Shown in pieces: positions 1-6,371 of a stretch of DNA of 26,759 nt. Source of the stretch: a virus; IMG/VR virus record IMGVR_UViG_3300023174_002593, positions 1-26,759 of that record; one strand, given 5' to 3'. Below the pieces are notes generated by a model, which was given only the letters and a program-made list of their open reading frames with translations, searched no databases and was not told the origin of the DNA. Within the stretch, counting starts at the first letter, position 1. Each line of letters starts with the position of its first letter. The position numbers and the translations under genes were made by a program.

Positions 1-269
1 TCTTTGACTTCAACTTCTTCTCTTGCAAATCGCTCAATGTGGTCAGCTTTCCATTTTGCATATTCTGAAGATTTGGCGTGAGCAATCTTAGTATCTCTTG
101 TGACGAATCTAGGATTGACACCTCTTGAATTAAGATATCGTGCCAATAGTTCGGTTTCAGTTGCTTCAGTTACATTGTATTTGGTCGCCCATGGATTAGA
201 TGGATCTGTACCAAATGTAGCATTAGCTACAGGATTTTTCTTAATGATATCTTTCATTTTTTTTACCAT
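1..269 (-). CDS. Hypothetical protein, C-terminus cut by window edge
   Basis: An open frame runs from an ATG at 269 to the left edge without a stop, giving about 89 residues. It begins MVKKMKDIIKKNP and contains TFGTDPSNPWATKYN and SRGVNPRFVTRDTKIAHAKS. I chose the ATG at 269 because GAGAGCAAGAA precedes it; an in-frame ATG at 257 is possible but less well served. The start overlaps the stop of the upstream gene by 7 bases, so it is probably co-translated with it as the last visible gene of the late module. The visible part is charged, with no signal peptide or membrane segment, and it lacks the F-x-x-x-(L/I)-x-E N-terminus of three neighbouring proteins. I do not recognise a family. Confidence 0.6.
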   Translation of the reverse strand, partial: MVKKMKDIIKKNPVANATFGTDPSNPWATKYNVTEATETELLARYLNSRGVNPRFVTRDTKIAHAKSSEYAKWKADHIERFAREEVEVK

Positions 270-1864
270 TTCTTGCTCTCAGAAGTTCCGCCAGCTTTAC
301 CTAACATCATTTCTGATTTAATTTTAGTTTTGTCTTGTACTTTTTTAAAAGCTTGTTGAGCTAAATTTCTAGCACGGCTCATTGGTGAATGTTTTGCACC
401 AGATTTATCGGTTACTGTTGAATCCATCTTTTTCCATCCAGGTGTGCCAGCAATTGTTGCTTCTTTAAATGTGTTTGGCTTACCATATTTTGGATCTAAA
501 TTATCGGTTCTTTCAACACCATCAACATGTTTTGCCTTGATTGAATTTGACGATGGTGTTTCATCTGGTTCTTGTGAAGGAACTTTTTCTGGATTTCCGT
601 TTCCTTCTTTATCTAAAGGCTTAACTCTTGTTTTAAAAGATTTAAAACTATTTGATCTGCCACCAGGCATGCGGCCAGCCAATGTATCTGTTGTTACGGC
701 ATCATCAGAACCTTCATAAGCTTCTTTTTGTGCACCATAATAAGCACCAAGAGCCATCTTCTTACGTTCTGCTTTAGATTTACCAGCAAACTTAGGATTG
801 TCTGAATGAACAAAGTCGTGAATCCAATCACCAGCAGTTGCGCCCTTACCTAGAACTTCATTAATCATTTCATCAAGTTGTTCTTCAGACAATTCTTCAA
901 TTTCTTCTTTGGCTAATATTTTCTTACGAATGGCACCAGCAACACGATTGCCGGCTTCTTTTGAACCGTATTCTTTAGAAGCTTTAGCAGCAATCTTAGC
1001 AAACATTTTACCTGGTTTGCCTTCGTCACGTTCTTCGATTTGTTCAATTTCTTCATTTGCTGTCTTCCAACCACCACCCATGGCTTTGTATTTCTTTGAA
1101 GCCCAACCATTGGCATATGCAGAAGGATATACAGCAAATTTGGACTTAGCAGCAGCTTTAGCCTTAGCCCATTTCTCTGGACTTGTGGGCACATTTTTTT
1201 CATCCAGAGATTCAACTTCTTCGTTTCTTGCTTTGGCAAGATTCTTTGGGTCAGAAATAGAATCTTTTGAACCAGACTTTACTTCAGCTGGTGTCAATGG
1301 CGCATCACCACGAGCTTTGCGAATAAAAGCAGGAATGTCAGAACGCTTCATGCCTTCAATCAATTTCTTTGCAAAATACATATCTTCTTTGACTTTCTTT
1401 TTGCCACGGAGAATAGCAAAATCTTGAGCATCAACTTTATTGTTTTTGTTAGCATCAATTTTGTGCTGGTCACCTTTGAGTTCTTCAGCAACTTTCTTTT
1501 TATCACCTAAAGCTTTTTTCATAGGCTCTTTTTTATCACCATCTTTATCAAAATCTAAGTAATCTGGCTTGGCGGCTTCATCGTACTTGCCTTTTGTTTT
1601 CATGTAATCTTCTTTGTCCTTCTGCATCAATTCTTTTGTTTTAGGACCTTTAAGATCATCAACTGAAGATTTAGTTTGATCTTGTTTAGCTTTTGCAGAA
1701 TTACCATAACTACGGCCATAAACTTTCATGCCTGTAGAAGTAGGTTCTTTAATTGGAGCGCCAGCCTCGTTTAGTAATACATCGGTTTGTTCTACGGGTT
1801 GTTCACCTAGAACTTTATTTACTGCATCAATCATTGACTGGCTTATTTTATTTTTTGCGAACAT
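263..1864 (-). CDS. Large charged low-complexity phage protein with EF-hand-like loops
   Basis: A 533-residue protein, very rich in Lys, Glu, Ala and Asp, probably largely disordered. I chose the ATG at 1864 because GGAG lies 7 bases upstream; an extension to 1891 would overlap the previous gene and lacks a better ribosome site. Two acidic loops look like EF-hand or dockerin calcium loops: DFDKDGDKKEPM near residues 104-115 and DANKNNKVDAQD near 137-148. Other segments look modular: VYPSAYANGWASKKYK near 245-260, ASKEYGSKEAGNRVAGAIRK near 295-314, and DWIHDFVHSDNPKF near 346-359. From memory, similar modules recur in uncharacterised proteins of aquatic T4-like phages. Several (L/I)-x-E triplets, the first ending near residue 21, could be prohead-protease sites. 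Position in the late module suggests a virion or head-core protein, but function is unknown. Confidence 0.8.
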   Translation of the reverse strand: MFAKNKISQSMIDAVNKVLGEQPVEQTDVLLNEAGAPIKEPTSTGMKVYGRSYGNSAKAKQDQTKSSVDDLKGPKTKELMQKDKEDYMKTKGKYDEAAKPDYLDFDKDGDKKEPMKKALGDKKKVAEELKGDQHKIDANKNNKVDAQDFAILRGKKKVKEDMYFAKKLIEGMKRSDIPAFIRKARGDAPLTPAEVKSGSKDSISDPKNLAKARNEEVESLDEKNVPTSPEKWAKAKAAAKSKFAVYPSAYANGWASKKYKAMGGGWKTANEEIEQIEERDEGKPGKMFAKIAAKASKEYGSKEAGNRVAGAIRKKILAKEEIEELSEEQLDEMINEVLGKGATAGDWIHDFVHSDNPKFAGKSKAERKKMALGAYYGAQKEAYEGSDDAVTTDTLAGRMPGGRSNSFKSFKTRVKPLDKEGNGNPEKVPSQEPDETPSSNSIKAKHVDGVERTDNLDPKYGKPNTFKEATIAGTPGWKKMDSTVTDKSGAKHSPMSRARNLAQQAFKKVQDKTKIKSEMMLGKAGGTSESKKW

Positions 1865-1878
1865 TTTTTTCTCCGTTA

Positions 1879-2367
1879 TTAGCAGTTCCACTTGCGTAAT
1901 GCTTTGTTAATTCTTGAATCTGGATTATTGGCTGTTTTAGCTGATGTTAATCGTTTCTTCATTCCGCCCATACGAGCACAGAATGATTTACGGCGATTTG
2001 CTGCCTTTGAACCTGGTTTTAATTTTGATGGCTTTGTAGTAACTGCCATACTTAGTTTTGAACCTGGGTTTTCTCTACGATAAGAGGCAATACCTTTACG
2101 ATTCAAACCACCTTCTGGATCTTTACCAGCTTTTCTTTGCCAAGCAGCTGATTCCTCTATCTCTTTTTTAATCCAATCATCAGGAGTTTTACCGTGTTTG
2201 GATACAAAATCGTCATGTAAATCTTTACCAGTAATATTATTTTTCTTAGATATGTCCATCATCAATTTATTAATTGATTCATAATTGTGATTATCTAGTT
2301 TCTTTAAACTTTTTTCCAAATCCACAACATAGTTACTTTCTTCTAAGAATTGTTTAAATTTTAACAT
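1879..2367 (-). CDS. DUF6321-type basic protein with capsid-targeting-like N-terminus
   Basis: A 162-residue protein. The N-terminus MLKFKQFLEES fits the T4 capsid-targeting pattern, with an L-E-E prohead-protease-type site at residues 8-10. The second half carries AWQRKAGKDPEGGLNRKG, NPGSKLSMAV and a Cys-containing basic tail, SFCARMGGMKKRLTSAKTA followed by DSRINKALRKWNC. That tail matches my memory of DUF6321, a small conserved domain of unknown function in phages and bacteria. The strong positive charge of the C-terminal half suggests nucleic-acid binding. The start overlaps the preceding gene's stop by 14 bases, and the ribosome site is weak (AAAAAGAAAA), so translation may be coupled. 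Inference: an internal head protein that binds DNA. The family call is fairly secure; the role is not. Confidence 0.8.
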   Translation of the reverse strand: MLKFKQFLEESNYVVDLEKSLKKLDNHNYESINKLMMDISKKNNITGKDLHDDFVSKHGKTPDDWIKKEIEESAAWQRKAGKDPEGGLNRKGIASYRRENPGSKLSMAVTTKPSKLKPGSKAANRRKSFCARMGGMKKRLTSAKTANNPDSRINKALRKWNC

Positions 2368-4243
2368 TTCGTTTTCTTTTTAGAATGTCGTTGGCACGAA
2401 CTTTATTATCATTTGGTACAACTAAAGGTTCTTTATTTGTAGCACCGTTAAGAGTTCCACTAACACCCATATCAAAGGCGCCTGGATCATCAATTGCTTC
2501 TTTCTTAACTAGCTTTCTAAACTTTTTAAAATCTTTATTATCATATTCACTACTTAGAGGGTTTACTGACCCACCAGACGGCATTGCCGTAGTAGAAGGA
2601 TTGGCATTACTGTATTCTTGGTTCTCACTATATGTTTGATTGCCAAGTCCAGCACCACCAGTTAATCCTGAGCCGTTTGTGCGTGTGTTCCACTCGGAAC
2701 CAAGGCCACTAGGATTACCAACTCTACCCGCACTTAAAGATTTATCTCCAAACTTTAATCTTTTTACTTTTTCTTTGTCCTTTTGGAAGTTTGGCTCTTT
2801 GGCCGTTGGGAGGATTTCGACTTTGGGGCCGGCTTCTTCGTGGTAGGTCCTAAATGTGTACCCGGAGTTTCTGGCAACGTCACCGTCCCGGACGTCATCT
2901 GGTCTGTTGAGCTTTCTTTGGAGCTGCTGGCCGGGGGCGTTGTCGAGCAAGGGTCTACGGTTGGTTTTATTTTTAATAAATCTATTAATGCTTTGAACAT
3001 TTTTATTTTCCTTAAATAATAAATTAATATTTAACTTACTTCTTCGATTCAACCAATCTTCGGCTGTATCTCCTACACCAGAATCCAAAAATTGATTAGT
3101 GGACTCATATACCTCGTATATATCTTCTTCTTTAGTATCTAAATTTCCTGTATTATCAAAAGGCATAAAGTTACCAAAGGCTTCCATGAAATATTTAGTA
3201 TTTTCTTGCGATTTAATCCACTTGTCCTGTCTTACTGATTCGACCATCATTCTGGACAATAGTGAGTTTCTTTCTTTACTTGTTTCATCTGTCGTGTTAA
3301 CAAATATCATCATTGTATCATAGCCTATATCTTCAAGTTCTTCTTTGATATAAGCAATTCTATCTCTATCATCGGCTGGACCATTAATAATCAATGGACC
3401 ACGGTTACGAATGGCTTCTCTACGGGGATCATTGGTCTTTTCTGATAGTTTTTGTTTGTCGGCCAAATAATCTTGTGCTTGGACCAAATTCAATTCAACA
3501 GACCTTTGTTCAGCAATGGCTTCACGAATAATGACATCTTTGCCTGAACCTGGACCACCAGTTACGAAAATTGCTTTGAATAGACCACGAGCATACGATT
3601 CATGTAAACCCATACCTTTACGAGTATCATGCATTAACTCTTTTGCATGAGTATCTGAAACATGAGAAGGAACACCTTTTCTAAACTCGCCAAAGTTTTT
3701 ATTCTTTGCGTGTTCTCTCATTTTGGTGCCAGACATACCTTCAGTACCTTCTGCATCAGGATCACGTTGACCAGCAGAGTGAACAGTAATCTTTTTAAAA
3801 TGATAATGTCCGTGAGCGGATTTTACACCATTGTATTTGTGTAATAATTCATGCATGCCTTTTACACGGTCAGAACCAACAACAACATGAAGATGAGTTG
3901 CACCACTTTTATAGGCATCTACTGCATGATGTAATATTGTTGGTTTTTCTTTTGATGCGGCCACAAAATTTGTACCAGAAGATTTGGTTGCCTCTGATAT
4001 TGGACCAGCAACATAACGCTTCAAATGTTTAATCTTTTGCTCAGCGCTTAATGGATTCTTTTTACTATCTTGTGTATGGGAAACAATGATAGAATGTGTT
4101 GCATTGTTTTTCTTTGCAATCTCTTTGACTTTATCAATCACTTTTAGATGACCCGTGGTAGGAGGACTCATTCTACCAAAGGTGATAACATGGTGTTTTT
4201 CACCTTGTTGTTCTTCTTTGATTGTATCTAAAAATGATTTCAT
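2354..4243 (-). CDS. Bifunctional nucleotidylyltransferase / P-loop kinase, probably head-packaged
   Basis: A 629-residue fusion. Residues 18-190 look like a cytidylyltransferase/NMNAT-type domain: PPTTGH at 27-32 is the nucleotide-binding (H/T)xGH motif, VVGSDR lies at 121-126, and MSGTKMR at 170-176 matches the usual (S/T)xxR signature. Residues 221-390 form a P-loop kinase with Walker A GGPGSGKD at 229-236. The last 220 residues are Gly/Ser/Asn-rich and probably disordered. This domain order recalls NadR (NMN adenylyltransferase plus ribosylnicotinamide kinase), but substrate residues are not clear enough to claim it; a polynucleotide or Zeta-like kinase is an alternative. The N-terminus MKSFLDTIKEE fits a capsid-targeting sequence with an I-K-E cleavage site. 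It starts within an ATGA overlap with the ligase-like gene, which suggests the two work together. Codons for residues about 428-488 are strikingly GC-rich. Confidence 0.8.
   Translation of the reverse strand: MKSFLDTIKEEQQGEKHHVITFGRMSPPTTGHLKVIDKVKEIAKKNNATHSIIVSHTQDSKKNPLSAEQKIKHLKRYVAGPISEATKSSGTNFVAASKEKPTILHHAVDAYKSGATHLHVVVGSDRVKGMHELLHKYNGVKSAHGHYHFKKITVHSAGQRDPDAEGTEGMSGTKMREHAKNKNFGEFRKGVPSHVSDTHAKELMHDTRKGMGLHESYARGLFKAIFVTGGPGSGKDVIIREAIAEQRSVELNLVQAQDYLADKQKLSEKTNDPRREAIRNRGPLIINGPADDRDRIAYIKEELEDIGYDTMMIFVNTTDETSKERNSLLSRMMVESVRQDKWIKSQENTKYFMEAFGNFMPFDNTGNLDTKEEDIYEVYESTNQFLDSGVGDTAEDWLNRRSKLNINLLFKENKNVQSINRFIKNKTNRRPLLDNAPGQQLQRKLNRPDDVRDGDVARNSGYTFRTYHEEAGPKVEILPTAKEPNFQKDKEKVKRLKFGDKSLSAGRVGNPSGLGSEWNTRTNGSGLTGGAGLGNQTYSENQEYSNANPSTTAMPSGGSVNPLSSEYDNKDFKKFRKLVKKEAIDDPGAFDMGVSGTLNGATNKEPLVVPNDNKVRANDILKRKRNVKI
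2781..2960. other. GC-rich island inside the nucleotidylyltransferase/kinase gene
   Basis: By hand count this 180-base stretch has 102 G or C (about 57%), in a window that is mostly near one third. It encodes residues about 428-488 of the minus-strand protein, and the excess comes largely from G/C-ending codons (for example GAC, GCC, CTC, GTC, AAG). The boundaries are sharp on both sides. The reading frame passes straight through, so it is not a disrupting insertion. Confidence 0.75.
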
Positions 4244-5427
4244 TCTGGTTTTTTAAATTTATTTGTTCTTAGTAAATTTGCTTTAGCAAATTCAGCTCTA
4301 TTAACTAATTTAGTTGGTTCGCCACCGTAGTTAACAACAAAGCCTTCTGGTCCTGTTGGTTTATTATTGATATGATGTTCTAAACCACCTGTATTCTTTT
4401 CTAAATTTTTCACTAATACATTTTTTGCTTGTTGTAAATGGTGATGCATATTTAGGAGATTATTATAGTGGTCAGAATTATTTTCAATATGTTGAACATG
4501 AGATTTGGCTTCTGTTTCTTTTCTTGCTTGTGCCGCTGGTGTTTTTAATTTAGATGCGGCCTTAATAAATTTGTTTTTTATATGTTTCTGTAAACCTTTA
4601 GCTGTAGGTTTTTCACCAGTTCTGACAGTTTGATTAATGTATGTTTCTAAATGACCGCCAACACCACGATGAGGTTCGGTGATGTTATACATTTGTTTAC
4701 CTGATTCATCGTGAATCTTTTGTGCAGCTGCAATATGTTTTTTAAACTGTTCTTGGTCTTTTTCAGGATAATTTATTTTTGATGCATCGTGTTCAGCAGA
4801 CTTATGCCAAACATCTTCATGTTGTTTAAAATTGTGAACATCTGGACTAGAATCTGCTTTCATTGAAGCAATATCTTTGCCATGATATTGTTGGTGGACT
4901 ACCACACCAAATTTGGCTTTACGAATTTTATCACCTTCTGCACCTTTGGCAGAATACGTGATTGTATTGGGTGTAAATGATACTCCATGTTTAGTTTCTT
5001 TTTTATCTTCACCACTAAACATTACATCACCTTGATATACACCTTTTTTTGGTGCCACTTTAGGTAAATGTTCTAATGCGTGTTTTAATTTCTCAACCAA
5101 ACCTGGTGCATGGCCATGATTTTTCTCAATATCTTTATTTGTGTAGTTGATTTTTGGATTTTTATTGAAAGCTGATTTTGATGCCACAAAAAATTTACCA
5201 TTTTCTGGGTGATGACCAAAAACAATAGATGGAGAACCATCATATTTCATTGTTAATGCGGTGCTGTGTCCGCCAGATTTAATATGTTCGTGTGCTTGTT
5301 GTAATGCGCCAACAGCATGGTCAAATCCTTCAGGTCCATTTTGTAATGGCCTATCCTCAGCATGGGTTATATGCTTGAGTTTACCACCCTCATCTTCTTC
5401 TTTGAGAAACGTTAAAAACGAATACAT
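4240..5427 (-). CDS. ATP-dependent ligase-like nucleotidyltransferase (DUF6267-like), probably head-packaged
   Basis: A 395-residue protein. The order of motifs matches the DNA/RNA ligase and capping-enzyme superfamily: motif I KYDG at residues 61-64 (Lys61 as candidate AMP-accepting lysine), a motif III-like GVYQGDVMF near 129-137, KFGVVVH near 172-178 (IIIa-like), EGFVVNY near 361-367 (IV-like) and TKLVNR near 372-377 (V-like). Long His/Lys-rich helical stretches lie between them. From memory it resembles phage DUF6267 proteins, whose substrate is unknown. The ATG at 5427 is preceded by AAGGAA and lies about 45 bases below a T4-type late promoter; an upstream in-frame ATG at 5454 has no comparable site. 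The N-terminus MYSFLTFLKEE fits a capsid-targeting sequence with an L-K-E cleavage site. It overlaps the kinase gene by 4 bases. DNA versus RNA ligase activity cannot be decided. Confidence 0.75.
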   Translation of the reverse strand: MYSFLTFLKEEDEGGKLKHITHAEDRPLQNGPEGFDHAVGALQQAHEHIKSGGHSTALTMKYDGSPSIVFGHHPENGKFFVASKSAFNKNPKINYTNKDIEKNHGHAPGLVEKLKHALEHLPKVAPKKGVYQGDVMFSGEDKKETKHGVSFTPNTITYSAKGAEGDKIRKAKFGVVVHQQYHGKDIASMKADSSPDVHNFKQHEDVWHKSAEHDASKINYPEKDQEQFKKHIAAAQKIHDESGKQMYNITEPHRGVGGHLETYINQTVRTGEKPTAKGLQKHIKNKFIKAASKLKTPAAQARKETEAKSHVQHIENNSDHYNNLLNMHHHLQQAKNVLVKNLEKNTGGLEHHINNKPTGPEGFVVNYGGEPTKLVNRAEFAKANLLRTNKFKKPE

Positions 5428-5431
5428 TAAT

Positions 5432-5437
5432 TTCCTT
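5432..5437 (-). promoter_or_regulatory. Ribosome binding site that fixes the ligase-like start
   Basis: Read on the minus strand the sequence is AAGGAA-ATTA-ATG, with the ATG at 5427. This site favours 5427 over the longer in-frame start at 5454. Confidence 0.7.
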
Positions 5438-5445
5438 ACAGATTT

Positions 5446-5463
5446 GCAACACACTTTGGTTGC
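5446..5463 (-). other. Small hairpin in the late 5' leader
   Basis: GCAAC and GTTGC form a perfect 5-bp stem with an 8-base loop, between the late promoter and the ribosome binding site. It lacks a following U-run, so it is not a standard terminator. It may be chance or a leader structure. Confidence 0.25.
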
Positions 5464-5471
5464 CGGTCGCT

Positions 5472-5479
5472 TATTTATA
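5472..5479 (-). promoter_or_regulatory. T4-type late promoter TATAAATA
   Basis: The minus strand reads TATAAATA, the exact T4 late-promoter core recognised by the gp55 sigma factor with gp33 and the sliding clamp. It lies in the only intergenic gap over 100 bases and about 45 bases upstream of the ATG at 5427. It separates the sugar cassette from the ligase, kinase and DUF6321 genes, which are therefore probably expressed late. The exact core occurs only one other time in the window by eye, inside a coding region. Confidence 0.8.
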
Positions 5480-5484
5480 CAACA

Positions 5485-5504
5485 TTTGGAGTTTTAGAAC
5501 CAAA
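5485..5504 (-). other. Weak stem-loop after the sugar cassette
   Basis: TTTGG and CCAAA form a 5-bp stem with a 10-base loop, just downstream of the last sugar gene and upstream of the late promoter. No U-tract follows, so terminator function is doubtful. Confidence 0.2.
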
Positions 5505-5549
5505 CCTTAGAAAGATTGGGTTCGATACATAGTCATCAAATTGTTGGTT

Positions 5550-6371
5550 TTAAATCAGCGTATCCAACGTTTGGAATAGGTCATATTTTGGTGCATAACC
5601 CATTTCTTTGATTTTTGAGATATCTAAGACCATGTTTTTGGTTTGAACTGTTTTATGGAACTGAGGTATGTCCATGGTGCCAAATTTTGATGTGGAATTG
5701 ACCTTACTTTTCACATAATCTAAAGCTTGTTTAATGAATACCATTTCACCATTACCTATGTTATAGATTTCATTAGTATTTCCTTTTTCTATAACAAGAT
5801 TGATGGCTTGTACTACATCATCAACATGAATGTAATCTCGGTAAAAGATGCCACCCTCATATAAATCTATGTTTTGATTATTGACCACTTGATTAATCAT
5901 ATACTGTAAAGCGTTCTTTTTCTTAGATACTTTACCATCACTCTTACCTAAAACATTAGCCAATCTAAGAATTCGGTATTTTATATTGAATGTTTCACAA
6001 TATGAAATGAGTAGTTGTTCAGCGGTACGTTTGGTGATTGAGTAAAACCCTTTAGGATTACAGTATGATTCTTCTTTGGCTGGTAACTTCACATCTCCAT
6101 AAACAAACCAGGAACTAATGAAATTGAAAGTCACATTCTTGTCCTTACAGGACTCTAATGTGCGTACCAAAGTGATTAGGTTTGTTTCTATGTCAATATA
6201 AGGATTAGTATGGACATTGTAATTGTCCACAGTTGAAATGAAGTATACCACTTCACTATTATCCTTTACTTCATAGTCATACTTGGTATTGATTACCACA
6301 TTTTCTGTAAGTTCACGATAGCGGCTACCGACAAAGCCGCTACCGCCTAGAACATTAATTAAGCGTTCCAT
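5550..6371 (-). CDS. NAD(P)-dependent sugar epimerase/reductase, SDR family
   Basis: A 273-residue extended short-chain dehydrogenase. The N-terminal Rossmann motif GGSGFVG is at residues 9-15, the catalytic tyrosine and lysine are in YSITK near 130-134, and YRDYIHVDD near 181-189 is the conserved segment of sugar-nucleotide epimerases. It is shorter than typical 4,6-dehydratases (about 330-350), closer to 4-ketoreductases. It is the last gene of the carbohydrate cassette, and its start overlaps the 3-dehydrase stop by 13 bases with little Shine-Dalgarno sequence, so translation is probably coupled. In context it may reduce or epimerise the keto-sugar made by the dehydratase, 3-dehydrase and C-methyltransferase. 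The exact substrate cannot be assigned. Confidence 0.8.
   Translation of the reverse strand: MERLINVLGGSGFVGSRYRELTENVVINTKYDYEVKDNSEVVYFISTVDNYNVHTNPYIDIETNLITLVRTLESCKDKNVTFNFISSWFVYGDVKLPAKEESYCNPKGFYSITKRTAEQLLISYCETFNIKYRILRLANVLGKSDGKVSKKKNALQYMINQVVNNQNIDLYEGGIFYRDYIHVDDVVQAINLVIEKGNTNEIYNIGNGEMVFIKQALDYVKSKVNSTSKFGTMDIPQFHKTVQTKNMVLDISKIKEMGYAPKYDLFQTLDTLI

Noticed and set aside
909-1427. 172-codon plus-strand ORF
   Set aside because: Antisense shadow of the Lys/Glu/Ala-rich late protein; no ribosome site, and its hydrophobic product mirrors the opposite strand's composition.
2764-3019. Overlapping ORFs in other frames across the GC-rich island
   Set aside because: Stops are simply rarer where GC is high; products are low-complexity and have no ribosome site. 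The main frame runs through with recognisable domains on its upstream side.
5485-5504. Intrinsic terminator at the end of the sugar cassette
   Set aside because: The stem is only 5 bp and no U-run follows.
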